The notes under the pieces: generated by a model
Database searches by the model: none
Told to the model about the DNA's origin: nothing
What the model saw: the letters and a program-made list of their open reading frames with translations, nothing else
Shown here: one piece after another, positions 8,865 to 16,879 of the stretch
How positions within the stretch are numbered: the stretch's first letter is position 1
Layout: each line of letters begins with the position of its first letter
Program-made: the position numbers and the translations under genes
Assembly: GCA_024280675.1 (NCBI GenBank)
Contig: JAJRPT010000142.1
Location: 1-28,772 of the forward strand
DNA from: Bacteroidota bacterium
GTDB taxonomy: Bacteria; Bacteroidota; Ignavibacteria; Kapaibacteriales; UBA2268
Direction of reading: 5' to 3'
DNA length: 28,772 nucleotides

Positions 8865-10076
8865 TTGACTAATGATAAAAATATGTTTCCCGGTGCCGTA
8901 ATTCCTTATGGCACTTGGGGATCTAGCTTTTTTCCCACTTGGCAAACTTCCGCTCTGGCAGAAGTGAATATAGGGCAGTTTGCCGGCGAGGCGATGAGCT
9001 ATATTATGGGAAAAAGGAATGTGAGGCAAAGCGAGATTGATTACTTGGTAAGTGGCTCGACAATCCCTTGGCATTGGAAATTCTGGGGATCACCATTTCT
9101 TTCGAGTACGGGTGGTCACCGCATTGGTGGTCATCACTTGGAGCAGGCTTGTGCAACTGGCCTGCAAGCAATTATTCACGCTGGATCCGAAGTGAATATG
9201 GGGTCGAGCGATGTCTGTGGAGTTCTTACATTCGACCGAACTTCTGATTCGCCAGTTGGCGTTTTCCCAGAGCGAAGAACCTACGAACGCACTCAAGTGC
9301 TTGCCGATGTGTGGGATAATTTTGGATTTGATCCAGCAACAGGAAACTCAATGATTGCATCGGCTGGCAATGCCGCGCGCAAACACAAAATAGATCGCCG
9401 TGAAGTCGATGATATTTCATATCTGAGACATAAGCAATATTTTGATTCGCTGGAATCTGGTGCGTTGGATAATGTTTTAGTGCCGCTGGAAGTTCTTGGT
9501 GTTCAAGGCAAACCAATTGGCAAAGTTGAGTCTGACATTGGCACAAAAGCAATTTCTTTAGAGACTCTAAGAGCCCAACGTGAACTGGACTCTTGCGTCA
9601 CATCTGGGACACAAACCCATGCCGCCGATGGTATGGCAACAATCTTGGTTGCCACTCCTGAGAAAGCCAAAGAACTTAGCTCACGGCCAGAGATACTGAT
9701 TCAGTTTGTGGGCAAAACAGAATACAGAACCAGCCCATCGATGATGCCTGAGGCTCCTGCACTAACGGTAGAAAAATTACTCAAAAGAATGAGTCTTGGC
9801 CTGAGCGATATGGTCGTAATAAAAAATCATAATCCATTTGCTGTAAATGATGCAATATTTGGAAAATTATTGAACTTTGATTGGGCGAAGTTAAACAACA
9901 CAGGTTGCCCGCTTGTTTGGGGGCATCCTCAAGGGCCGACTCTAACGCGCGTGACAATCGAAGCATTGGAAGAAGCGGTGTCGCTTGGCGGCGGCTATGT
10001 TTTGGTGTTTGGATGTGCCGCAGGTGATGTGGGAATTGCAACAATATTTAAAGTAAGTGATGGAGGATTAAAATAA
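8865..10076 (+). CDS. Thiolase-family acyl-CoA C-acyltransferase (BamN-like)
   Basis: A 403-residue thiolase that would cleave a 3-oxoacyl-CoA with CoA, probably in beta-oxidation of the pimelyl-type products of ring opening. The nucleophile is Cys 96 in QACATGLQA. NHNPFAVND stands for the family's NEAFA motif, GHP with His 354 is present, and the second catalytic Cys is about 384 in CAAGDVG (CxGxG in ordinary thiolases). The start is a TTG at 8865, with AGGAATAA about ten bases ahead; an in-frame ATG at 8883 is the alternative. The stop shares one base with the next ATG (TAATG), which suggests translational coupling. Assignment to the Bam set rests on the neighbours. Confidence 0.85.
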   Translation: MTNDKNMFPGAVIPYGTWGSSFFPTWQTSALAEVNIGQFAGEAMSYIMGKRNVRQSEIDYLVSGSTIPWHWKFWGSPFLSSTGGHRIGGHHLEQACATGLQAIIHAGSEVNMGSSDVCGVLTFDRTSDSPVGVFPERRTYERTQVLADVWDNFGFDPATGNSMIASAGNAARKHKIDRREVDDISYLRHKQYFDSLESGALDNVLVPLEVLGVQGKPIGKVESDIGTKAISLETLRAQRELDSCVTSGTQTHAADGMATILVATPEKAKELSSRPEILIQFVGKTEYRTSPSMMPEAPALTVEKLLKRMSLGLSDMVVIKNHNPFAVNDAIFGKLLNFDWAKLNNTGCPLVWGHPQGPTLTRVTIEALEEAVSLGGGYVLVFGCAAGDVGIATIFKVSDGGLK

Positions 10077-12154
10077 TGATAAAACAAATGAGAGAAGACA
10101 CACTCCAGACATTGGGTCTTGGGACTGTGTTGGAAATATTTAAAAGTGGCAAACTGCCAGCAAATGCTTCGGAGTATGTGGACAAAGTATTTGGCAAAGA
10201 GGGCGAGCGAGGTGCATTGGTTATTTCGGGGGCTAATGGAATTGTTGGTGCTGGGAAGATGATGCAATTTGGTGTGAGGCTAAAAGAATTTGGCGTGCCG
10301 ATTATTGGGCTAGATTTCCCTGGTGCCGCCGATGGTCTAGCACAGCAATACGACGGGCTGGCGGCTTCATTCGGAGTGGCAGAGTCAAATGAGATAATGT
10401 CGTCAATTACCCGCATGAACTACGACGGCAAAACTCTACCACCAGCACTCAAAAAATACAATCCAAAATTCTTGCTCGAAGCAATTCCAGAAATATTAGA
10501 AATCAAGAAATCGCACTACGAAGTGTTCCGAAAAGAATTTCCTGGAATTGAAATCCGCTCGGTGACTTCTGGCTTCCCAGAATCAGAGCTTGGTGTGGGC
10601 ATTGCGCATCCTGCTTTTCCTCACCAAATCAATAAAGTGTGGGAGACTGTCGAAGAGTCACCGTCCGACATCACGAAAATGCTTTGGGCTTTGGGCATGA
10701 TTCCAATGCCTGTTAGTGATGATTGGTCATTTGTGCTTGACGTACTTTTTTGTGGAGTGACTTTGGCGGCAAGCCGTTATCACGAAGCGACGAATATGCC
10801 ATATTGGAAAATTGACAAATACGTTCGTAAATATTTCGGACCGAATCCATTTCGTGCTCACGACGTGATTGGTGCAAAGGGTGCAAACTTTCTGACTTGG
10901 TCATGCCTTGCCCACCTTAGCAAAAATTATGGAGAGGTTTATGAGCCGTCTTCGGTACTCACAGAAAGAAAAGACAGCGGGCAAAATTGGTATCCACTCA
11001 ATCACCTACGTCCGATCGTGAACCAGAAGATGGGAAATGGAGATGAGAAATTATTTGAGACTTGGATCTTGGGTCCACTTATCCAGATGACATCTTTGAT
11101 TTTGCACGAGAAACGTTCACATTTCACACACATCAATATGCTGGGTGAGATTTGTGCACAATTTCGCTCAGGAGTTCTCGCCCAAATAAGAAAACTAGGA
11201 TCGGAGAAATGTTTGCAAATTGTAGAAGATTACCATAAACTTCATCCAGAGGCGGCCGAAAATGCTTGGTATCCTGAAACTATTGAATCACTCACCGGCA
11301 ATGATTGGAATCAGCTTTATGTCAATGCCGAACATGATGGAGAAATTGGCGTGATAACAATTGCTCGAGAATCTTACAACTGGGATGTAAATGATGAATT
11401 GAACCGTGCCATTGATTGGCTAAAATCTGAGAATATTAAAAGAGTGATTCTGACATCAGATTTTCACCTAACAACCCAGCTTGTTGGAGCAGAAACATCG
11501 GACTTTTACCCAGCCTTGTATGACAAAGAAGAAGGGAAAAGAATTTCAATGGAGTGGTCAAAAACAGCCCGTCGTTTGCACAACGAGTTTGAGAGCTCTG
11601 TCGGGTTCATGCGTGGTAAACGTTGCCTTGGCGGAATGCTAGAGCTTTTCCTGCATTGTCACTATGTGGTGGCAACGAATGATTTGCAAGTTGGTGCTCC
11701 TGAAGTGAATTTGCCAGTTGTCCCTGGTATGGAGATGTGTCATTGGACATTCCGCAAAGCTAAAGTAGAAGATTGGTCAAAAATTGCCAATATGATGATA
11801 AGTGGTAAATTTATCAAAGCCCAAAAGACATGCGGCTGGTTGGTTGATTTTGCTGGAAGTGAAGAAGATGCGATAAAAGCGGCTTGGTCAATGGCATCTG
11901 GCCCTCAACAAAGGCGTGAACTTAAAAGCAGTGGGATGAGTATTCCAAAAGATATTGTCAGCGTAACTGCTTCTGGGAACAAGTCTTTGGAGCAATCCAG
12001 ACAAGCAATACTTAATACAATTATAGATAGTTGTGCCAGCTCACTTTCCGATGCCCTGGAGATTCAGTCACGGCATTCGGCAGAGTTTATGACGAGTAAA
12101 CTTTGCAAAGATGGAGTTATTGGTCAAGATTATTCAAAAACTATGAATGTCTAG
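10076..12154 (+). CDS. 3-hydroxyacyl-CoA dehydrogenase / enoyl-CoA hydratase fusion (BamM-like)
   Basis: A bifunctional beta-oxidation protein of 692 residues with the dehydrogenase first and the hydratase second, the reverse of FadB. Residues about 46-66 form a Rossmann loop (SGANGIVGAGKMM) with an extra segment compared with the usual GAGTMG. HPAFPHQINKVWE probably supplies the catalytic His region. The middle (about 220-400) matches a 3HCDH C-terminal domain. From about residue 417 a crotonase domain follows with CLGGMLELF (about 517-525) and GAPEVNLPVVPGM (about 539-551), keeping both catalytic Glu. It likely handles 3-hydroxypimelyl-CoA from BamA and its enoyl-CoA form. The TAG stop lies inside the first unit of a tandem palindromic repeat. 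Confidence 0.85.
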   Translation: MIKQMREDTLQTLGLGTVLEIFKSGKLPANASEYVDKVFGKEGERGALVISGANGIVGAGKMMQFGVRLKEFGVPIIGLDFPGAADGLAQQYDGLAASFGVAESNEIMSSITRMNYDGKTLPPALKKYNPKFLLEAIPEILEIKKSHYEVFRKEFPGIEIRSVTSGFPESELGVGIAHPAFPHQINKVWETVEESPSDITKMLWALGMIPMPVSDDWSFVLDVLFCGVTLAASRYHEATNMPYWKIDKYVRKYFGPNPFRAHDVIGAKGANFLTWSCLAHLSKNYGEVYEPSSVLTERKDSGQNWYPLNHLRPIVNQKMGNGDEKLFETWILGPLIQMTSLILHEKRSHFTHINMLGEICAQFRSGVLAQIRKLGSEKCLQIVEDYHKLHPEAAENAWYPETIESLTGNDWNQLYVNAEHDGEIGVITIARESYNWDVNDELNRAIDWLKSENIKRVILTSDFHLTTQLVGAETSDFYPALYDKEEGKRISMEWSKTARRLHNEFESSVGFMRGKRCLGGMLELFLHCHYVVATNDLQVGAPEVNLPVVPGMEMCHWTFRKAKVEDWSKIANMMISGKFIKAQKTCGWLVDFAGSEEDAIKAAWSMASGPQQRRELKSSGMSIPKDIVSVTASGNKSLEQSRQAILNTIIDSCASSLSDALEIQSRHSAEFMTSKLCKDGVIGQDYSKTMNV

Positions 12155-12208
12155 GGCATTGAATGTCTAGGACATTGAATGTCTAGGACATTGAATGTCT
12201 GAGATATT
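12145..12208. repeat. Four tandem 16-bp units, each a near-perfect palindrome
   Basis: The unit is GAATGTCTAGGACATT. Copies start at 12145 (one mismatch), 12161, 12177 and 12193 (degenerate in its second half). Within each unit AATGTC and GACATT are inverted repeats around a central TAG. The first unit includes the last codons and the stop of the upstream gene. The units could form serial hairpins in the transcript or an array of protein-binding sites. Confidence 0.9.
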
Positions 12209-12224
12209 TATTAATTTTTAATAA

Positions 12225-12263
12225 TGCACTTACAATGTTATCTTTGTAGGTGCATTTTTTTTT
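12225..12263 (+). terminator. Intrinsic terminator of the catabolic operon
   Basis: An 11-bp stem pairs TGCACTTACAA (12225-12235) with TTGTAGGTGCA (12244-12254), including one G-U pair. The loop has eight bases, and nine T follow at 12255-12263. It ends the operon 71 bases after the last stop. Confidence 0.92.
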
Positions 12264-12284
12264 ACCGCCTAAATATAAAATAGT

Positions 12285-13526
12285 ATGGAAAAATTAATCC
12301 AAGAATACAAAGAAAATCCAGATCTACTTTACAAAAATTGGTTTCTCAATTACAAGGAACGGCTCAAAGCATTTGGCACAATCAAACGAGGAGTTAAAAT
12401 AGTTGTCAAGGATGTAAAAGATGAAACATTCCCCAATGACTTCAAAGGGAGTTCGCTAGAAGATGTAATTTCTTGTATCTCCGAGCAAAAACAGATTTTC
12501 CAAGGTGCCTCACATCCTTTTTACTGGAAGCCGAAGATGCGGATTCCTGACATTTATGAAAATCAGGAAAACAAGAAATATTTTGGTCAATTTTTAGAGA
12601 ACTGCCTTAATACCTCAAAAGAGGAGAAACTATTGGGTGAGATAATGAAATTGGACGAAAGGAAAATAAAGGGACTTGGACCTGCGGTTGCCAATATTTT
12701 ATATTTTTTACACCCCACTGTTTTTCCGCCTTTTAATACAGCGATTGTAAAGGGATTTAATATATTGTTTGACGCTAAGATTAAGTTAGGTTCATGGTCG
12801 CAATATTTGAAGATGAGAGAAGTTATAATTGAGAAAAATGTAGAATATAAAAAATATTTTTCTACAGATTTAGGAGATTTGGGTGGTTTTCTTTTTGAAA
12901 TTGGAGTGAATAATATTCTAGCAGGACAAGAAAATTCCCTTTCGGATAAGGACTGGGAGAAAATTAATAAAGGGCTTAAAAAAAGAAATAAAAATGCCGA
13001 AAATGAAAGTGAGGAAAAGCACTTACACCAAGAGATGCAACATTATCTTCTCACAATTGGAAATGCCTTGGGATATGATGTGATTGCCGCCTCGAACGAC
13101 CGCTCAAGGTCTTACAAAGGAGATAGTTTTTCATCCATTAGTCTTGAGAAGTTTCCTAAAATAGAAATAGAAAAAGATATACTGAGAACAATAGAACTAA
13201 TCGACATTATATGGTTTAAAAAAGATACAAATAATATTGCCTGTGCATTCGAAGTCGAGACAAGCACTTCAATTAATTCAGGTATCGGGCGAATGTTAGA
13301 TTTATCAATTACACTACCTTCTGACAAATCAACACTTTACATCGTAATACCAGACAAGAGGAAGGCTGAGGCGATAGGCAAATTAAATATGCCGAGGAAC
13401 AAGAGGGGAAGCATAGAAATAAAATACATATTAACATCAATATTGAGAAAAGAGTGTGGTTCATTATGCAAATATGGGGATAGTCACCACATAATGGAGA
13501 AAATTGCAGGAAACAATAGCTGGTGA
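12285..13526 (+). CDS. Unrecognised protein with possible HhH region and PD-(D/E)XK-like core
   Basis: I do not recognise this 413-residue protein as a named family. Around residues 127-155 the text KIKGLGPAVANILYFLHP resembles the helix-hairpin-helix region of DNA-binding and glycosylase proteins. In the C-terminal half, IELIDIIWF (Asp 307) followed by CAFEVETSTS (Glu 323, Glu 325) and then GIGRMLDLSI resembles a PD-(D/E)XK nuclease core, with E-x-E in place of E-x-K. Together this hints at a restriction-type or other DNA-cleaving enzyme, but there is no methyltransferase beside it. The ATG has no clear Shine-Dalgarno site, and TATAAA lies directly upstream (about 12272-12277), so it may have its own promoter and a very short leader. 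It converges with the sigma-54 activator. Confidence 0.7.
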   Translation: MEKLIQEYKENPDLLYKNWFLNYKERLKAFGTIKRGVKIVVKDVKDETFPNDFKGSSLEDVISCISEQKQIFQGASHPFYWKPKMRIPDIYENQENKKYFGQFLENCLNTSKEEKLLGEIMKLDERKIKGLGPAVANILYFLHPTVFPPFNTAIVKGFNILFDAKIKLGSWSQYLKMREVIIEKNVEYKKYFSTDLGDLGGFLFEIGVNNILAGQENSLSDKDWEKINKGLKKRNKNAENESEEKHLHQEMQHYLLTIGNALGYDVIAASNDRSRSYKGDSFSSISLEKFPKIEIEKDILRTIELIDIIWFKKDTNNIACAFEVETSTSINSGIGRMLDLSITLPSDKSTLYIVIPDKRKAEAIGKLNMPRNKRGSIEIKYILTSILRKECGSLCKYGDSHHIMEKIAGNNSW

Positions 13527-13551
13527 GATTTTAATTTTGATTAAGAATCTG

Positions 13552-14766
13552 CTATTTGTCAATGCCATAATCTTGGATTTTCCGATAAAGTGTACGGACG
13601 GCAATCCCCAAAGATTTAGCTACACGCACGCGACTGCCTTGGTGCTTTTCCAATAGATGCTCAATCATTAGCTTCTCAATTTCTGTGAACTGCAAATCTT
13701 CGATTAAACTTAAATCAAATTGAGCAACTTCATCGCCGAGTACTTCAAACCTTTGTTCGGAATTATTCTCAATTTGGCTTCGTATCTCAGATATATCTAG
13801 GCCATTATTGTGAGTCATGTGCTTGAGTTCGCTCATATCATTTCGCAACTCCATGAGCGAGCGAAAGATTAGCCCCAACTCAGAGGCGGCCAAATTCTCC
13901 TGGGAGGGGATGTGCCTAAGGTGAGAGGAGGGTGAATCTTTATAACTCTCCGAATGTGACGGCAGAGTTGGTTTTATATAATTTCTTAGTATTTCTGGTG
14001 TTATATTTGTAGTTTTCTCAAGCGTTACCATTGTCTCAATTAAATTCTTGAGTTCACGAGTATTGCCACTCCAGGCTTGAGCCGAAAGGATTGAAGATGA
14101 GTCGGGCGAAAGATTATGAAATGGTAATTGGAGTTTCTTAGACAATTTCTTTAGAAAAAACTCAGTTAAAATTGGCACATCACTCGAATGCTCAATTAGT
14201 GGAGGAAGTTCAATATGGACATTCTTCAGCCTAAAAAAAAGATCCCGTCTGAAATTCCCAAGGCGAACTTCTTCTTCGAGTTCTCTGTTAGTTGCTGCAA
14301 TTACTCGAATATCAACGTGCTTGGTGTTCGATGAGCCGAGCGAATTGTACTCGCCAGACTCCAAGATTCTTAGCAATTTGACTTGCGTGCCGAGGGCTAG
14401 CTCCCCAATTTCATCAAGAAATATTGTCCCTTTGTCTGCCGTTTCAAAAAAACCAATTCGTCTTTGTTTGGCATCGGTGAATGCACCTTTTTCATGTCCA
14501 AACAGCTCAGACTCCAGCAAGGTCTCAGGAATTGCTCCACAATTAATCTTCACATAAGGTTTTTTTGCCCTTGAAGAAAGACCCGCAATGGCTCTTGCAA
14601 AAACTTCTTTGCCAGTTCCTGTTTCTCCAGTAATCAAGACATTGAGGTCCGTCGGTGCCACACCCATCATTACCTCAACTTGCTTTAAAAATACTGGACT
14701 TCTGCCCACAAGAGAAAATTTCTTCTCTAGGTATTTTGATAAATCTTTATTTTTTGTGAAATTCAA
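13552..14766 (-). CDS. Sigma-54-dependent transcriptional activator lacking a sensor domain
   Basis: An AAA+ enhancer-binding protein of 404 residues that opens sigma-54 RNA polymerase promoters by ATP hydrolysis. Walker A GETGTGKE is at residues 47-54, the sigma-contacting loop is GAFTDA (94-99, GAFTGA in the classical form), and Walker B GTIFLDE is at 113-119. An arginine-rich segment FRRDLFFRL follows. The last 35 residues (HQGSRVRVAKSLGIAVRTLYRKI) are a Fis-type helix-turn-helix. No receiver, GAF or PAS domain precedes the AAA+ module, so control is by another protein or by amount, as in PspF-like regulators. The start is a TTG at 14766, because a stop lies 14 codons upstream and the next ATG falls inside the AAA+ domain. 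Flagellin 1 is divergent to it, and a sigma-54 promoter precedes flagellin 2, so flagellar control is a reasonable inference. Confidence 0.93.
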   Translation of the reverse strand: MNFTKNKDLSKYLEKKFSLVGRSPVFLKQVEVMMGVAPTDLNVLITGETGTGKEVFARAIAGLSSRAKKPYVKINCGAIPETLLESELFGHEKGAFTDAKQRRIGFFETADKGTIFLDEIGELALGTQVKLLRILESGEYNSLGSSNTKHVDIRVIAATNRELEEEVRLGNFRRDLFFRLKNVHIELPPLIEHSSDVPILTEFFLKKLSKKLQLPFHNLSPDSSSILSAQAWSGNTRELKNLIETMVTLEKTTNITPEILRNYIKPTLPSHSESYKDSPSSHLRHIPSQENLAASELGLIFRSLMELRNDMSELKHMTHNNGLDISEIRSQIENNSEQRFEVLGDEVAQFDLSLIEDLQFTEIEKLMIEHLLEKHQGSRVRVAKSLGIAVRTLYRKIQDYGIDK

Positions 14767-15353
14767 TTTATACTTGAGAATACTTATAAAACACTAGCAA
14801 AGTTAAGACTTATTGGGATAAAAAGATATTAAAGATTAAAAATACTTGACCTATATCGGCAGCTTTATAGAAATATTTAACAAAAGTTTTGTTATTGTTG
14901 AAAATTATTCTATATTGCATTCCTAGGGTTCGCTACAAACCTCGCAAACATGGAGGACGGTCATCTTTTTTTTAAATGGGATGAGTGTCCATTTTTAGTT
15001 TCTGCTGTGTTATCCAACACTTTTTGAGTACTATGTTTGGAATCTCCACCACTTAAAAAAAGATTGCTTCGAAAGAGACACGCACAAGGAAGAATTGTAT
15101 TCAAGCATGGACGCACTTGTTTATTTCATCACCCGAACATTAGGGTGAAGGGTGTGATAAGGAAATCTTGTATTCATTGCATTTCGTTAGATTTTTGTGT
15201 CTGGCAATGTGTTGAGTGGATATTCTCTCCACTAGGGACGGAGAGTGGAAGTTGTTTTTTATTCTTAGGAAATAAATATTATTTGAACTGAAGTAGCAGG
15301 ATGGCTAATAAGGCAAGGAAGCTGTTTTTGGGTTTTGGTTAAGTGGGGTTTAT
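14767..15353. other. Long intergenic region with hairpins ahead of flagellin 1
   Basis: This stretch of 587 bases has no convincing gene; a short open frame at 15037-15291 has unusual composition and no family features. It must hold the divergent promoters of the activator and flagellin 1. TCACCC (15129-15134) can pair with GGGTGA (15143-15148), and GGGTG recurs at 15150-15154. TCCACT (15228-15233) can pair either with AGTGGA at 15215-15220 or with AGTGGA at 15244-15249, and six T follow the latter closely. The result is two mutually exclusive hairpins. I see no good sigma-54 or sigma-28 consensus here. Confidence 0.55.
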
Positions 15354-16304
15354 ATGCCAACGGCAACTAATTTAGGCGGGAGAATTCGTACGAATATTTC
15401 TGCAATGCAAGCCTATGACTCATTATTGAGGTCTGGGCAGAAAATAGCAACTAGCCAGCTTCGTATTTCGACAGGCAGAAGAATTAACCAAGCAGCAGAT
15501 GATGTTGCGGGCTATATTAGTGCCCGTTCTTTGTTCTCAAGGAATTCTTCACTGAGAACTTCTATACTGGCAACAGAGGAAGCTAGGAATGTTTTGGCAA
15601 TATCTCAGGATTCACTTGCCAATGTAAGCACTTTGCTGACTAGCATTAAAGAATCCGCACTCAACGCCTCCTCAGATTCTCTTGGTGTCGAAGCAAGAGC
15701 AGCACTCGGCAAGTCGGCTTACCGAATGGCTCAACAGATTCAACTTGTGGCTGATTCCACTGTTTTCGGCGGAAAACAACTGCTCGATGGGAATTACAAT
15801 GGTGAATGGGTGATTGGATACAGGGCAGATTCCACGGTTCTTGATATAAATGTAGATCTCGGATCATCCAATAAGGACCTCCAAGTAGAGAGCGGCACAT
15901 TCTCACTCAATGCCATTTCTGGAGCTAAAGGCGAAGGATTGCTTTCTTTTGCTGGGGTAACGGGGCTGGATTTGTCTGTTCTTAATAGTATTAGCGACGG
16001 CAATGCGGGTGTCTTCTCGAATGAAAATATCTCTGCTTTCATTGACAAACTTTCTGTGGCTCAAACCAATATCACAAAAATTACTGGGTATTTAGGCGGA
16101 ATTGAAAACAGATTAAAATCAACTGGTGATTTCTTACTTTCGCAGATCACTAACTATGAGGCCGCTATATCTCGCTTTGATGACGCAGATGTGGCAAAAG
16201 AGCAGTTGGTCTTGTCCAAGGAATACTTTTTATCGCAGACCTCTCTTTCTTCGATGTCTCAATCAAATACATCTATAGTAAATTATTTTAGATTACTTGT
16301 CTAG
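15354..16304 (+). CDS. Flagellin (divergent copy 1)
   Basis: A 316-residue flagellin, the filament subunit exported by the flagellar type III system. The N-terminal D0/D1 region has RIRTNISAMQAY, SQLRISTGRRINQAADDVAG and FGGKQLLDG. The C-terminal region has NYEAAISRFDDADVAKEQL and ends in FRLLV. It is short, so the D2/D3 domains are small or absent. It differs clearly from the two paralogs at 24990 and 26116, for example ISARSL instead of ITSRAL. AGTGGGG lies several bases before the ATG. The stop TAG at 16302 shares the palindrome CTAG with the rsmD stop on the other strand. It could be a minor or a differently regulated filament protein. Confidence 0.93.
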   Translation: MPTATNLGGRIRTNISAMQAYDSLLRSGQKIATSQLRISTGRRINQAADDVAGYISARSLFSRNSSLRTSILATEEARNVLAISQDSLANVSTLLTSIKESALNASSDSLGVEARAALGKSAYRMAQQIQLVADSTVFGGKQLLDGNYNGEWVIGYRADSTVLDINVDLGSSNKDLQVESGTFSLNAISGAKGEGLLSFAGVTGLDLSVLNSISDGNAGVFSNENISAFIDKLSVAQTNITKITGYLGGIENRLKSTGDFLLSQITNYEAAISRFDDADVAKEQLVLSKEYFLSQTSLSSMSQSNTSIVNYFRLLV

Positions 16305-16858
16305 CTCTGACTCTTTAGGAATTTCTTTTTTAGAATAAAGAAAATACTGTTGCCCATCTTTTTCTCTTTGATTAGCTCAAAAGCAGAGATGTTTGGTCTT
16401 TGGAATGACTGTGTCTCAATCACAATTAAGGAATTGTCAAAGACAGCTCGAGAAGAAATTGCGTCAAGAGACTGCTTGCAAAGAAGCGTCTTGTAGGGCG
16501 GATCAATAAATATTATGTCAAATATTAACTCTGTGCAGGACAAGAACTTAATCGAATCACTTCTTGTAATTGAGTATTGCTTGTTGTTTAATTCAAAGGC
16601 TGAAACTAATTTCCCAATATAATCAATGCTATTTTTTGATTTGTCTACAAAATGTGAATTTCCACCACGGCTAATTGCCTCCAAGCCAGTGACACCACTA
16701 CCAGCAAATAAATCTAAAAACAATAAACCATCAACACCTACTAAATTATCCAAAACATTGAAGAGCCATTCCCTGCCCATGTCTGTTGTTGGACGAATGC
16801 CCTCTGGCAATTTTGCTCCAATCTGACGACCACCCAAATAGCCTGAAATAATTCTCAT
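16301..16858 (-). CDS. rsmD: 16S rRNA (guanine966-N2)-methyltransferase RsmD
   Basis: A 185-residue SAM-dependent methyltransferase that modifies G966 of 16S rRNA during 30S assembly. The start MRIISGYLGGRQI and the segment RPTTDMGREWLFNVL are typical of RsmD (usually RPTTDRVRE). The SAM-binding motif is FLDLFAGSGVTGLEA and the catalytic motif is DPPY. Its start is 21 bases after the stop of the PilM-like gene, so the two are probably co-transcribed. Its stop overlaps the flagellin 1 stop by four bases. Confidence 0.93.
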   Translation of the reverse strand: MRIISGYLGGRQIGAKLPEGIRPTTDMGREWLFNVLDNLVGVDGLLFLDLFAGSGVTGLEAISRGGNSHFVDKSKNSIDYIGKLVSAFELNNKQYSITRSDSIKFLSCTELIFDIIFIDPPYKTLLCKQSLDAISSRAVFDNSLIVIETQSFQRPNISAFELIKEKKMGNSIFFILKKKFLKSQS

Positions 16859-16879
16859 AGATAAAAATCAAAAATAGTA

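Noticed and set aside
12145..12208. A CRISPR array
   Set aside because: The 16-bp units are directly adjacent with no unique spacers and there are no cas genes, so this is a tandem palindromic repeat.
14846..14871. TTGACC...TATAGA as a sigma-70 promoter
   Set aside because: The spacer between the two hexamers is only 14 bases, too short for a normal promoter.
15202..15218. CTGGCA...TTGAG as a sigma-54 promoter for flagellin 1
   Set aside because: The -24 half is fair, but the -12 half is one base too close and lacks GC, so it does not meet the spacing rule.
15037..15291. 84-residue open frame in the flagellin 1 leader
   Set aside because: It has no family motif, an odd Cys/His/Arg-rich composition, no Shine-Dalgarno site and overlaps inverted repeats. 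It is most likely non-coding leader.
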